A stretch of DNA of 64,000 nt from Sphaerisporangium melleum (GCF_014646695.1 NZ_BMNT01000023.1:59248-123247), one strand, 5' to 3'. Counted from the first letter of the stretch, positions 17,401 to 23,670 are shown. The notes: generated from the sequence alone by a model not told the origin. A program made the numbers and translations.

Positions 17401-18745
17401 GCTGCTCGGCATCCGCGCGGGCCAGGAACGCATGGTCCAGGACTGGAACTTCCAGCTCGCCCAGGCCCGCAACGACGTGCAGCAGCTCGGCCACCAGGTC
17501 AGGGCCGCCGAGCTGCGGTCCAGGGCCGCCACCCGCGAGCTGGAGATCCTCGACCAGCAGATCGCCAACCTGGAGGCGGTCGGCACGTTCATGACCGGTA
17601 AGTTCACCAACCTCCAGCTCTACCAGTGGATGTCGGGACGGCTGGCGGGGCTGTACTTCCAGGCCTACTCCATGGCGTACGAGATGGCCCGCGCCGCGCA
17701 ACGCGCCTACCAGTACGAGCGCGGCATCCCCGAAGGAGAGGCCGACTTCATCCAGCCGCTCTACTGGGAGAGCCGGCGCAACGGCCTGCTCGCCGCCGAG
17801 AGCCTCGGGCTCGACCTGGACCGGCTGGGCAAGGCGTCGATGGAGACCGACCGCCGCGGCCTGGAGATCACCAAGAAGGTGTCCCTGCTGGCGCTCGACC
17901 CCGTCGCCGCGCTGAACCTGCGCACCATCGGCCGCTGCGAGTTCGCCCTCACCGAAGCGCTCTTCGACCGCGACTTCCCCGGCCACTACCGCCGGCGCAT
18001 CAAGACGGTCTCGGTCGACTTCACCGGCTCCGGCGGCAAGCTCGGCCTCAACGCCGTGCTGACCCAGCTCGACAGCAGGACCGTGCTGTCGGCCGACCCC
18101 AAGGCCGTCAAGTACCTCCTGGACCCCAAGGGCCCGATGCCCGCCACGCTGCGCGCCGACTGGCGCGGCGGCCAGCAGATCACCCTGTCGGACCTGGAGG
18201 AGTACAAGGACAACAACGGGCTGTTCGACCTGCGCTACGACGACGACCGCTACCTCCCCTTCGAAGGCACCGGCGCCGTCTCCCGGTGGCGGCTGGAGCT
18301 GCCCTCCGGAGGTGCCGCCCAGCTCATGGACGTCGCCATCACCGTGAAGTACTCCGCCGAGCCGGGCGGCGAACTGTTCGCGGGCGCGGTCAAGGGCATG
18401 CTCAAGCCGTACGCCACCGCCCGCTACTGCGACGTCCCGGCGGAGTTCCCCGAGGAGTGGTCGGCGTTCGTCGAAAGCTCGGACGGCACGCTCACCCTCC
18501 CGTTCGTCCCGGACATGTTCCCCGGCATGACCGGCCGGGCCGTCACCGGGATCTACGCCCTCTACTCCCGCGAGTCCGGCGGCTCCGGCCGCTTCCTGCT
18601 CAACGGGGAATCCCGGCTGGCCCTCAACGACGGCAAGCTCCTGGCCACTCCCGGCCTCTCCGTCGGCACCTGGGATCTGGTCTTCGACGGCGACAAGTCC
18701 GCCCTGCAGGGGGTGAGCCTGATCCTGTCCTACCGCGCCCGTTGA
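5489..18745 (+). CDS. Giant TcA-like toxin-complex protein with hemopexin repeats (4418 aa)
   Basis: TcA subunits of Tc toxins form a pentameric bell that binds cells and injects a TcB-TcC toxin through a central channel. Here the N-terminus carries the VRP1-type hallmark YSPGAYLADLLAFLDDV (about residues 30-46) and a helical shell to about 1040. Residues ~1043-2395 are about 25 hemopexin-like repeats. From ~2395 come the ABC-toxin N region and the neuraminidase-like region (LYPENYLRPELRG near 2648), interrupted by about seven more hemopexin repeats (~3023-3367). The segment YYWEVFFHAPTLIAQAL (~3450) resumes TcA homology. Residues ~3800-4060 are long coiled-coil helices around a hydrophobic tip (SGLPDVLLGLFIMG, ~3927-3940), matching the pore domain. 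The end (TEALFDRDFPGHY onward, ~4155-4418) resembles the TcB-binding domain. TcA proteins are usually ~2,500 aa; the hemopexin blocks explain the excess. There is no signal peptide, as is usual for TcA. TcB and TcC genes are absent from the window. Confidence 0.88.
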   Translation: MAGNNALPSYEDLFDDTDLDRRQEDEARTVYSPGAYLADLLAFLDDVLQRPSLLGADRRADLKRVLLDAENTFGETPYLDIVIELLEKFAGDRPYELMRRLEHPFGMPFSLDEERFKTYLRRLRTGPDELYRIFAPVADADTVARLFLGLSADAVTHLTSPADEARIKAFYGLRPQDGLPPAVRVETFQRMTGLSALELRELLGDLEDTTRPARESYANRGGEPVTLSADGAELRGATPGWYDRVSRIVRLARWTGLGLGDLDRVLTTCCAGVIDAAALRTLAIVVHLQRGYDLTVDGVCGLVAVVEPVPEGLPATSGDILGPHNKEYRRRLAIGIQTAESDLAETVRRYRDRHSAMEPSLFDRGPIGAAQIALLRRVGRLTAALGLSAAELFDLLGVLESDPSLWRYSTFSVLGGVEPASQDCYRVLAGGDSASGLWLAQTLLAVTRWMQDSGFGARELADILGGAPGGSGADGRDAVLDTLDQRFQEVAMSPAAFASERFGGRAAQVVHDVLAQRAEGVVSASDPRLLDLDSATLSAAAYEAVTSLGVIVDEDLAGLGLGERLAGKIHTQMVFSGRLRADDTLVTEDLPVTDHGLVLERDFTAFGETLFKLVNSTGNGTSVFYPSDLAAVGNLSQGQLDELYDNLIYHGYVDDQGNVQNPEFFADEANLERFRVNAGLSDAAPEVLDLLRRRVADFHAAPLVLDPGVFASLRLGEARLARLMDGLRFNGHLDESGHFLDKQAFAELRLADFALPPEFHPHRQAVLDTLKRQVGALEAELLSFGPEDFAEVADAVMARRAIVAMEGTALDDGWLVGEVETLPDEFTAAETAIVARRVAECAQDERPYRLHLDALAELGFDQDQQGTLVDQLVEAGALTDAMSVPERAVPFFADPTNVIRFALPGLEDFERDVFFLLHAVAVELAGAMDEVTTALEGLAVRQREVLTSVLTDAFGVPEETVAAICACVAGGLPEAVEILLPPVIAVPRRTAMPRFAAVYERIRRFALLAAKLGMSATEVTVAFHDQDLTGKYPEPLALPPGVETVDALLRGSDDLIYVFAGDGYWTYAADTYALLDPRRRPLTDLSPAFTGLGSVDAAVAFPGGPEWIIGRAVVPGEGGERPAREVSRLFVREPGSIRWVPRDQLWGKVRNNFEAPRRINGAYVDEDGRTYLFCGDQYIRYSGPDFTTVDEGYPRAVAEWWQAEGHDSALPEGFTGAPDAVFQDVDGHVHLFAGGRYLQIGGTAQPISARWGRVRNAFDGAGALGGAFTGPDGRAYLFQGDQVIRYTDAVEQDGVRVDDGYPRRVEAEFPGLPGEFRTGVEAAFTEPGSGLVHLFKDGRTVSFSSSGGGVPQPTAERWGRLTDVLTGGAVDAAFVGMDGRTYLFSGERYIRYSGADYAVVDLGYPRGIAGDWGGLRTVGAAFVADGRTYLFGQGGRLLDLPLAQEAELNAGRLSPALRRRFSEHGLTLAENAAVTAGGTDEDRKWHVMTEQGIALTLRRNPLHIQVHADDGHFHVRYSTRDYTTADPGYPKPVSDNWWNLPASLAADPRFAAIDAVLTDGAGRTYLFAGDRFVVSEGRHRWWSEPRTIGGHWDSLLPFTKVDAAFVGKDGRTYVFSGDRYIRFSTGDYTRADDRYPASVPAYWGNVVNRIARTGRVDAALVRTVTEVVDGRPVDNTYTYLFSGDQYVRYLGTRLDHVQDGYPAAVAELSREPGMAALEVTLDGVDAAFADRRTVHLFRGSRCHVVSDGRYRRYDDSSLGGVSCAFVEDGRLLAEDGDGWHHHAAVEADRGIAFVPQAVTPRLLRAVPEEFRGGLDAVLRGADGTTYLFKGPRCLNTRLGRSYPLAEEWGRPRNTIYQDNAVDAAFTGRDGRTYLFSGDQFVAYAADGPGLTIDGEPRLIAEHWGGLRDVALAYVRGGRTHLFESPGEDGRMRHVVYSGADYTTPDGEPDICDESFWQVPEQYRVPGHPVPSAVLSEGGTTLLLYGEQCLQHDDRTGTWSYPRPIERLWPGFERTLESSREDGDALRTAFTAPDGSTYFFLSEQYSRHDGHEFGPLAVIRDRWGRSPNPFVPDDETASIDAACVFGDGTTFLFSGDRYVRYTGPEYRYIDPGYPKKIARDLRREAAFANLPESFDDAVTGRTVDAAVADDRTACLVVGGSVHVVSRAAAADRPLSAFGRVRNTIVEQEKVDAALVSGAHTYLFSGDQYVRYTGTEYAYADDGYPRTIGANLALDLRISEPLTDFADGLDAAFRAPGHTVHLLKGTRCLRIGEPGSTPVTLALEGLFGTVRNAFADDGHALVDAAFATPAGELYAFRGEQYVRYRPGRFDFAEEGHPRTVRDDFGNIPERFESGIDGAFVFEGRTYLCKGEEYVRYSGGLHEVDRSYPQRFRYRWGGTADHRLSDVHTITRFVELTRRRPDGLAAFLLDAPSVVEDPYAYLSRLFGWDADEIRWAKRNAALLTAEAQAIAASANGAAPVRREEDRFEIEFLLRLVELFELTGRIGVAPSALHGDVWRPAFGGEPALATANTALYGIMERLFAGEWEALSAAVHDEINVLRRDALVSIAPRTARELYDALLIDVEMGGQGRTSRVREAIAAAQLFVHRYLLDLEQVATRDGQDAEELRERVKTWWGWLKNYRTWEANRKVFLYPENYLRPELRGSKTPAFRDLEDDLLQGEITGEKVERAYKRYLDEYTEVSRLSITGGYVYTADGAEPGVRRLVLFGRTRTEPRRHYCREAEFRDGDRLSATWAPWMKVDAQIEAEKVYPVHAFGRIFAFWPTIEPVAPEPGAQTALIDKQSGDTRTLTPPPPKHRVRVNYSFRNLNGEWVPAQVLPLEDVQDAPVRDASLYVQASATVPGPNGDTHDTILITCTYTVLTPLGPKQVSPAFALTPELYAFRAESVPEPVREVRLNRIFAEPVDQAAVVRFAMPAEAESGAWVSVDHKGGSFLCRPIAPPPAGDEAPRTLSGNGDKLPAWSPIHAAAELPGGVRYYFNNSGESGSGPYYVEVPADRNNALRLSKPPTADRWGHIATALYSDKAVVDAAVLRSGRLYLFSGEYYYRYSGAPFGRVDTGYPKRIAGNEEGFPQWRTISAAAVDAGGNEYYHSAVDRQWLRRAPTGNVLELVQPQWATGIAKVDAVLFQSDTVFVVTGDTYRRFDGRSESPLQLRDNTDGLPRSAPVSAPFRHGDQVYFFDNNAHTYISVTPKEPARGGRPGNGPKEFVRSEPVPIKTLGVARTVITDEGVDAAYVADGALYLTRNLEYVRYTLGGDGLPGGLADPGYPKPMNRRVRAVFKRAGLRYVFSGTDYAVLGPGQDLGSALAFSPVHGNWGGLPAGWETSLDGVLDSGDLHLFLGAKYVVYASGPKVQRPYEIAALPHEVIRLTSSTAYKLNKTLLEGGVPALLSPSIQELDELPAFSTRASTTTTIKVTAEAAAQGVPTSSHLDFNSGNGIYYWEVFFHAPTLIAQALNAAQRFDDARTWYEYVFDPTRPRYWRFLPFLAADVEALVRSCRDDLAELAARGADAGRAGGDLAQILLRLEPMAPAFQHHRELTDAEKSYLAGLPATTLPPIEEALTGLKIPKEAEPALLALRERVAMIGRLGYQYSLMGDRGALLKAYMDDPFDPHTIAELRPVAYRRAVVMAYVDNLLDWGDLLFRQYTAESIDEARMLYVFAYDLLGERPPEDLGTRPATAARTYEQIRALPASGGLPELTAGTALLEGPGEVHAGVAGPYFHVPANSVYLEYWDRVEDRLRKIRATLDIMGVSRPLPLFEPPIDVMALVRGVAGGAAPDRLAAAAAVPVPHHRFSAVFRKAQELVDKLRQFGGDLLSVLERRDSEELTLLNQRHEGKILALTRAVREAEAEIAAENLREARVSEQGALERVGHFEHLIAEGLSPLEEAQLTMMSSAVVAHFVASAFQVGAAISSGLPDVLLGLFIMGTKMGREQVTEALGHGGEASSTTAEGLNVIGELLGIRAGQERMVQDWNFQLAQARNDVQQLGHQVRAAELRSRAATRELEILDQQIANLEAVGTFMTGKFTNLQLYQWMSGRLAGLYFQAYSMAYEMARAAQRAYQYERGIPEGEADFIQPLYWESRRNGLLAAESLGLDLDRLGKASMETDRRGLEITKKVSLLALDPVAALNLRTIGRCEFALTEALFDRDFPGHYRRRIKTVSVDFTGSGGKLGLNAVLTQLDSRTVLSADPKAVKYLLDPKGPMPATLRADWRGGQQITLSDLEEYKDNNGLFDLRYDDDRYLPFEGTGAVSRWRLELPSGGAAQLMDVAITVKYSAEPGGELFAGAVKGMLKPYATARYCDVPAEFPEEWSAFVESSDGTLTLPFVPDMFPGMTGRAVTGIYALYSRESGGSGRFLLNGESRLALNDGKLLATPGLSVGTWDLVFDGDKSALQGVSLILSYRAR
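8615..12672 (+). repeat. Hemopexin-like repeat block 1 (about 25 units) within the TcA-like gene
   Basis: This is coding repeat DNA. Units alternate between a full form (VDAAFVGKDGRTYVFSGDRY, then an aromatic-rich strand and DxGYPRxI) and a shorter form (xDAVFQDVDGHVHLFAGGRY). Each unit starts with a [VIL]DAAF-like strand and contains a YLFSG[DE][QR]Y[IV]RY-like strand. I counted about 25 units by eye. Pairs of units ending in W-G-x-x-R-N may form four-bladed propellers, so the block could contain about six hemopexin domains. Confidence 0.85.
14555..15590 (+). repeat. Hemopexin-like repeat block 2 (about 7 units) within the TcA-like gene
   Basis: Seven further, more degenerate hemopexin-type units lie between two parts of the neuraminidase-like TcA region. 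Examples are VDAAVLRSGRLYLFSGEYYY, VDAAYVADGALYLTRNLEYV and LDGVLDSGDLHLFLGAKYVV. Their position suggests an independent insertion into a surface-exposed receptor-binding loop. Confidence 0.75.
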
Positions 18746-18753
18746 CCGGACCC

Positions 18754-18787
18754 CCGTGCCCTGCCGCGTCCCGCGGTCAGGGCACGG
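18754..18787. terminator. Bidirectional terminator hairpin after the TcA-like gene
   Basis: CCGTGCCCTG (18754-18763) pairs perfectly with CAGGGCACGG (18778-18787). The loop itself contains CCGCG/CGCGG, extending the helix. It lies 8 nt after the TGA of the toxin gene and between convergent genes. It indicates that the toxin gene forms a single-gene transcript. Confidence 0.7.
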
Positions 18788-18841
18788 CCCCGGCGGCCGG
18801 AAATTCCAAGCCGGCCTGGCCTGCCGCCGATGGCCGTTCCG

Positions 18842-19411
18842 TCATAGCGGGCGGCGCAGCCCGTCCAGCAGGAGGGTGATGACATCGTCGGCCTCGGCCC
18901 GCCAATTGGGGCGGTCATGGGCCGCGCCGATGCCGTGCAGCGCCATCGTCACGGCACCGGCGTCCACGTCGCCGCGAACGGCACCGTCCCGCACGGCGGC
19001 GGCCACCAGGTCGGCGACAGCCTGCTCCAGCGCCCGGCTGCCCTCGGCGAGGGCACCCGAGCGATCGGCCATGAGCGTGGCCAGCGTCCGGGCCAGGCCC
19101 TTGTGGACGTCCATGTACTCGACCATGCCGCGCAGGAAGGTCGTCAAAGCCTCCGCCGCCGGCAGCGTGGCCTGGAGCCGGCGGGCGCGCTCGCACAGCG
19201 TGGCCACTTCCCCGTGGTAGACCGCCTCGGCCAGCGCTTCCCGGGTGGGAAAGTGGCGGTACAGCGTGCCGGTGCCCACTCCGGCCAGGCGGGCGAAGTC
19301 GTCGAAGCGCAGGTCGAAGAAGTCGCCGGCGTCGAAGACCTCCCGGGCCTTGGCGAGCAGGGCCTCGCGGTTGCGTTGGGCGTCGGCCCGCAGCGGCTTG
19401 TCGGCGGTCAT
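18842..19411 (-). CDS. TetR-family transcriptional repressor
   Basis: The length of 189 aa is typical of the family. The N-terminal helix-turn-helix is clear: FDDFARLAGVGTGTLYRHFP followed by TREALAEAVY, around residues 35-65. The C-terminal ~120 residues are the helical ligand-binding and dimer domain. The gene is divergent from a ketopantoate-reductase-like gene. The 89-bp space between them holds two TGGAG-N5-CTCCA palindromes overlapping the promoter of that gene, so it most likely represses that gene and itself until a small-molecule ligand binds. Confidence 0.9.
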   Translation of the reverse strand: MTADKPLRADAQRNREALLAKAREVFDAGDFFDLRFDDFARLAGVGTGTLYRHFPTREALAEAVYHGEVATLCERARRLQATLPAAEALTTFLRGMVEYMDVHKGLARTLATLMADRSGALAEGSRALEQAVADLVAAAVRDGAVRGDVDAGAVTMALHGIGAAHDRPNWRAEADDVITLLLDGLRRPL

Positions 19412-19424
19412 GCGCTACCTCGCG

Positions 19425-19473
19425 TTGACAAGTGGAGATGGCCTCCATATCTTCAAAGTGGAGACGACCTCCA
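19425..19473 (+). promoter_or_regulatory. Promoter with twin TetR operators
   Basis: TTGACA (19425-19430), a 17-nt spacer and TATCTT (19448-19453) form a near-consensus promoter toward the gene at 19501. The palindrome TGGAGATGGCCTCCA (19433-19447) fills the spacer. A second, TGGAGACGACCTCCA (19459-19473), sits just after the -10 box, 26 nt centre to centre. This is the classic repressor-blocking layout for the adjacent TetR protein. Confidence 0.7.
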
Positions 19474-19500
19474 GATCGATCGTACCCCACGAGGTGCAGC

Positions 19501-20466
19501 GTGAAGATCCTGATGTTCGGCCGAGGCGTGATCGCCACCATCTACGGCTGGGCCTTGGAACGGGCCGGACATGACGTCGAGTTCTACGTCCGCCCGGGCC
19601 GCGCGGCGACGTACGGACCCACGACGGATCTCGAGCTGATCGATACGCGGCGCCGGGTGTGGGGGCAGCGCGTCGTCGAGAAGTGGCCGGTGCGCTACCG
19701 CGAGGAGCTGCGGTCGGACCACGACTTCGACCTGATCGTGCTCAGCGTGTCGCACCACCGCCTCGCGGAGGCGACGGCCTTCCTGTCCCCGCGTGTCGGC
19801 CAGGCCACGGTGCTGGTCTTCGGCAACATCTGGACCGAGCCGCCGGCCGCGATCGGCGCACTCCCCGCCGACCAGATCGCCTGGGGCTTTCCCCAGGCCG
19901 GTGGCGGTTTCGGCGCGGACGGCACGCTCCGTGGGGCGCTGCTGCCATCGGTCCTCTTCGGCACCTTCGGCCGGCCCCCGACCGACCGCGAGCAGGCCGT
20001 GCGCAGGGTGTTCCGCGAGGCCGGGTTCCGGCTGCGAGAGCGACCCGACTTCCGCGGCTGGCTGTGGGTCCACTTCGTGGCGAACGCGGCCCTGCACACG
20101 CAGGGCCTGCGGCTGGGTTCCCTGTCCAAGCTGGCCGGAGCGACGGGCGACCTGCGTGAGGCGCTGCTGACCGGCCGCGAGTTGCTGCCACTCCTTGAGG
20201 CGCGCGGCGTCGACCTGCGACGTCACCGGGGCGGCGTACTGCCGTTCCGTGCCCCCACCTGGCTGACGGCCCCCGCGCTCGCCTGGCTGACCACTCATGT
20301 AGCCCTCGCGCGCGTGAATCTCACGGCGCACTCCGACCCCGGCGCCGAGGAGCCGCGCGAGGTCTGCCGGGACACCCTGGCCGAAGCACGACGCTTGGGC
20401 ATCTCGGTACCGCGCCTGGAAGCGGCGGAACCGTACTTCGCCCGCAAGGGCACGGGTCGAGCCTGA
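19501..20466 (+). CDS. Ketopantoate reductase-like (PanE/ApbA-type) oxidoreductase
   Basis: The start is a GTG with GAGGT 6 nt upstream; this excludes the operator DNA that lies in the same open frame. The 321-aa protein begins MKILMFGRGVIATIYG, a Rossmann strand with a G-x-G-x-x-A-like NADPH loop. The helical C-terminal half (LWVHFVANAALHTQG, ATGDLREALLTGRELL) is the 6PGDH-like domain of the PanE/ApbA family. Such proteins reduce 2-ketopantoate or related alpha-keto acids with NADPH. Many members are not the pantothenate enzyme, and TetR control suggests a different substrate here. The panD gene ~8 kb away is not in the same unit. Confidence 0.75.
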   Translation: MKILMFGRGVIATIYGWALERAGHDVEFYVRPGRAATYGPTTDLELIDTRRRVWGQRVVEKWPVRYREELRSDHDFDLIVLSVSHHRLAEATAFLSPRVGQATVLVFGNIWTEPPAAIGALPADQIAWGFPQAGGGFGADGTLRGALLPSVLFGTFGRPPTDREQAVRRVFREAGFRLRERPDFRGWLWVHFVANAALHTQGLRLGSLSKLAGATGDLREALLTGRELLPLLEARGVDLRRHRGGVLPFRAPTWLTAPALAWLTTHVALARVNLTAHSDPGAEEPREVCRDTLAEARRLGISVPRLEAAEPYFARKGTGRA

Positions 20467-20646
20467 ATCTCGCCTCTGTTGTCGGTCCCGGTGGTCTAGC
20501 GCGGCTCCTTGGTCCGCCGCACCCCAGCGCCGGACCCGGTCGGACCGGTCGCGTTCACACAGCTTTCGCTGTCCAGCCTCTACCGCCTGTCCGTGCGGTC
20601 AGCGCTGTGGGCCTAGCGGGCCGTTCGCGCTGCGCGTTTACCCGGC

Positions 20647-22218
20647 TCAAGGCAGAGGGCGGGTGCGGAGGGGGGGTTTGCGGATCTTGCCGGAGCCGGT
20701 TCTGGGGAGGGTGTCGACCAGGTCGAAGTAGACGGGGATCTTGTACTTGGCGAGGCGGGAGCGGAGGAAGTCGCGCAGGTCGGCGGGGGTGACGGTGGCG
20801 CCCGGGCGGGGGATGACGAAGGCGCGGCCGACCTCGCCCCACCGGTCGTCGGGCACGCCGACCACGGCGGCCTCCGCGACGGCGGGGTGCTCGAAGAGCA
20901 CGGCCTCGACCTCTGCCGGGTAGACGTTCTCCCCGCCGGAGATGTACATGTCCTTGACCCGGTCCACGATGTACAGGTGCCCCTCGTCGTCGAGGGTGCC
21001 GATGTCGCCGGTGCGGAACCAGCCGTCCTGTGTGAACGCGTCGGCCGTGGCCTTCGGGTTGCGCCAGTAGCCGGGGGTGACGTTCGGCCCGCGTACCAGC
21101 ACCTCGCCCGGCTCCCCCACCGCCGTGTCGGTCAGGTCGGCCCGGGCCACGCGCACGTCGGCGAAGAACACCGGCACCCCGGCCGAACCGGCCTTGCGTT
21201 CGCTCTCATCCGCCTCCAGGAAGGTCGCGCCGGGCGCGGTCTCGGTGAGGCCGTACCCCTGGCAGAAGACCAGACCACGCTCCTGGTAGGCGCGGATGAG
21301 CGCCACCGGGATGGACGCTCCGCCGGACATGAGGGTGCGCAGTGACGACAGGTCGGCGTGGGCCCAGCGCGGGGAGCGGGCGAAGGCGGCGAACATCGCG
21401 GTGACGCCGAACATCCAGGTGACGCGGTGCTTGCCGATCAGGTCATAGCACAGGTCCACGTCCCAGGACGGCATGATGACCGAGGTGCCGCCTTTGAGGA
21501 AGGTCGGCAGCAGTGTCTGGTTCAGCGCCGCGACGTGGAAGAGCGGCGCACTGATCAGCGTGACCTCGGTGCTGGTCACGTCGACGCCGACCATCATGTT
21601 CAGGCAGTTCCACACCAGGTTGGCGTGGGTGAGCGTCGCGCCTTTGGGACGGCCGGTGGTGCCGGAGGTGTAGAGGATGAGGGCGACCTCGTCGGGCGAC
21701 ACCGGGGTGTCGATCGGGGCAGGGTCGCCCTGGGCGAGCCAGGTCTCGTACTCCCGCTCCCCCGCCGCGGGCGACTCCAGCGCGACGACCGTCCGCAGGT
21801 CCGGCAGGCCGGGCAGACCGGTTGGTCCAGGGGCGGGCGGGGGTGGGGCGGGCATGGTGCGGAGGGCCGCTACGACGTGGGCGCATTCGGGGGCGTAGAC
21901 GAGGACCGTGGCGCCCGAGTCGGCGAGCATGTAGGCGATCTCGGGCGCCGTGAGGCGGAAGTTGAGCGGGACGAAGATACCGCCGAGCACGTGGGTGGCG
22001 AACATGGTCTCGGCGAAGGCGACGTGGTTGGGGCCGAGGTAGGCCACCCGGTCCCCTGCCGTCACCCCGGCGTCCGCCGCCAGCCTCGATGCGAGCATCG
22101 TCGTCCGCTCGTGCACCTCCGCGTAGCCGACCGAACGGCCGGCGAAGACGAAGGCCGTGCGGTGCGGGCTCATCTGGGCCCGGCGGGCGGGCCAGCAGCC
22201 GAGGCCGGCGTTGTGCAC
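20647..22218 (-). CDS. Acyl-CoA synthetase / AMP-dependent ligase (FadD-like)
   Basis: The 523-aa protein activates a carboxylic acid with ATP to an acyl-AMP and then loads CoA. The AMP-binding P-loop YTSGTTGRPKG lies near residue 185. The A5-type motif YGLTE and the hinge segment GWFRTGDIG, DRVKDMYISGGENVYP are present, and the C-terminus ends PRTGSGKIRK with the catalytic lysine. I chose the GTG at 22218 because family members start close to the G-L-G-x-W-P-A-R-R motif and AGAGGAC lies upstream; a GTG at 22260 is possible. It follows the MHS transporter gene on the same strand (108 bp gap). The pair probably imports and activates an organic acid. Confidence 0.88.
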   Translation of the reverse strand: MHNAGLGCWPARRAQMSPHRTAFVFAGRSVGYAEVHERTTMLASRLAADAGVTAGDRVAYLGPNHVAFAETMFATHVLGGIFVPLNFRLTAPEIAYMLADSGATVLVYAPECAHVVAALRTMPAPPPPAPGPTGLPGLPDLRTVVALESPAAGEREYETWLAQGDPAPIDTPVSPDEVALILYTSGTTGRPKGATLTHANLVWNCLNMMVGVDVTSTEVTLISAPLFHVAALNQTLLPTFLKGGTSVIMPSWDVDLCYDLIGKHRVTWMFGVTAMFAAFARSPRWAHADLSSLRTLMSGGASIPVALIRAYQERGLVFCQGYGLTETAPGATFLEADESERKAGSAGVPVFFADVRVARADLTDTAVGEPGEVLVRGPNVTPGYWRNPKATADAFTQDGWFRTGDIGTLDDEGHLYIVDRVKDMYISGGENVYPAEVEAVLFEHPAVAEAAVVGVPDDRWGEVGRAFVIPRPGATVTPADLRDFLRSRLAKYKIPVYFDLVDTLPRTGSGKIRKPPLRTRPLP

Positions 22219-22326
22219 AGGCGGCGTCCTCTCTGCCGCGGATGTCGCGCGTCGCAGCACGCTCGACGTCTCCGCAGGCGCCTTTGATGTGTCGGATGTC
22301 GCGAAAGCTGAGAGATCGCGGGCGGG

Positions 22327-23670
22327 TCAGATGGACGATGGCTTGGCGACGCCGGGAGCGGGCGTGGTCGCGGCGACCGAGGTCAGGTCGTTGCGGCTGG
22401 TCTCCCGCAGGGCCAGTACGCAGACCACGGTCAGCAGGCAGCAGGCCGCGATGACCACCGAGATCTGCGTCGTCCCGCCGCCGCCGGTCGAGGCGTCGAT
22501 CTGGGCGAACACCAGCGGGGCCAGGCCCGCGCCGAGCCCGGCGATCTGGTAGCCGAGGGATGCGCCGGTGTAGCGGCTCCGGGTGGCGAACAGTTCGGTG
22601 TACAGCGCGCCGAGCGGGCCGTACATCAGCGGGTGCAAGATCGCCTGGCCGACCACGAGCGCGAGGGTGAGCAGGGCCGCGTTGCCGGTGTTGACCAGCG
22701 GGAACAGCACGAAGCCGAACACCGCCATGAGGATCGCCCCGGCCAGTACGACCGGGCGGCGGCCGACGCGGTCCGACAGCGCCGACCAGCCGATGATGCC
22801 GATGACCGCCAGCGCCGAGGAGAGGGTGAGGCCGTTCAGCACGGTCTGCCGGGTGAAGCCGGTCCGCACGCCGTAGGCGATGAGGTAGGTGGTGAGCGTG
22901 CCCTGGGCCACGAAGGCGGACAGGCCGACGCCCACGCCGAGCAGCAGGGTCTTCGGGTGGTCGCGCAGCACGTCCAGCAGCGGGGCCCGGTGGGAGGCGC
23001 GGTCGCGGGCGGCCTCGAAGACCGGGGTCTCCTCGACCCGCATGCGGACGAACAGGCCGATCGCCAGCAGGACGAAGCTGAGCAGGAACGGCACCCGCCA
23101 GCCCCAGCTCAGGAACGCCTGCTCGCTCATGGTGGCGGCGGTGCCGGTGAGCACCGCGGTGGACAGCACCATGCCGAAGGGGGCGCCGGCGTTGGTGAAG
23201 CTGGTCCACAGGCCGCGGCGGCTGGTCGCGTGCTCGGCCGACATCAGTACGGCGCCGCCCCACTCGCCGCCGATGGCGATACCCTGCAGCACCCGCAGCG
23301 TGATGAGCGCGATGGGGGCGAGGCTGCCGATCTGGGCGTAGGTGGGCAGCAGGCCGATGAGGAAGCTCGCGGCGCCCATCAGGAGCATGGTGATCACCAG
23401 CATGCGCTTGCGGCCGAGCCGGTCGCCGAAGTGGCCGAAGATCACCCCGCCGAGCGGCCGGGCGAGGTAGCCGGTGGCGAAGGTGCCGAAGCTGGCCACG
23501 GTGGCCGCGAGGGGGTCCAGTGCGGAGAAGAAGACCTTGTTGAAGACCACGGCCGCGGCGGTGGCGTACAGCAGGAAGTCGTAGTACTCGATGACGCTGC
23601 CGAGGAAGCTGGAGGCAACGGCGCGCCGGAGCTGAAGCCGGCTGGGGGGTGTGTCTGACAGGTTCGGCAT
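22327..23670 (-). CDS. MFS transporter, metabolite:H+ symporter (MHS) type
   Basis: The 447 residues have about 12 hydrophobic helices. MHS-subfamily signatures are clear: SFLGSVIEYYDFLLYATAAA near the N-terminus, the loop FGHFGDRLGRKRML and LQGIAIGGEWGGAVLM, then the mid-protein repeat ALSDRVGRRP. Relatives (KgtP, ShiA, ProP) import organic acids or zwitterions with protons across the cytoplasmic membrane. It lies upstream of the acyl-CoA ligase gene and is probably co-transcribed. A 22-bp motif ~65 bp upstream resembles one in the PaaX/amidohydrolase intergenic region. Confidence 0.88.
   Translation of the reverse strand: MPNLSDTPPSRLQLRRAVASSFLGSVIEYYDFLLYATAAAVVFNKVFFSALDPLAATVASFGTFATGYLARPLGGVIFGHFGDRLGRKRMLVITMLLMGAASFLIGLLPTYAQIGSLAPIALITLRVLQGIAIGGEWGGAVLMSAEHATSRRGLWTSFTNAGAPFGMVLSTAVLTGTAATMSEQAFLSWGWRVPFLLSFVLLAIGLFVRMRVEETPVFEAARDRASHRAPLLDVLRDHPKTLLLGVGVGLSAFVAQGTLTTYLIAYGVRTGFTRQTVLNGLTLSSALAVIGIIGWSALSDRVGRRPVVLAGAILMAVFGFVLFPLVNTGNAALLTLALVVGQAILHPLMYGPLGALYTELFATRSRYTGASLGYQIAGLGAGLAPLVFAQIDASTGGGGTTQISVVIAACCLLTVVCVLALRETSRNDLTSVAATTPAPGVAKPSSI

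Noticed and set aside
5489..18745. Possible non-ribosomal peptide or adhesin identity for the giant gene
   Set aside because: No adenylation, condensation or cadherin motifs; hemopexin repeats and TcA-specific end regions are present instead.
18746..20466. Search for TcB/TcC (SpvB, RHS) partners immediately downstream of the toxin gene
   Set aside because: The next genes are a TetR regulator and a ketopantoate-reductase-like enzyme; no RHS or SpvB sequence is seen.
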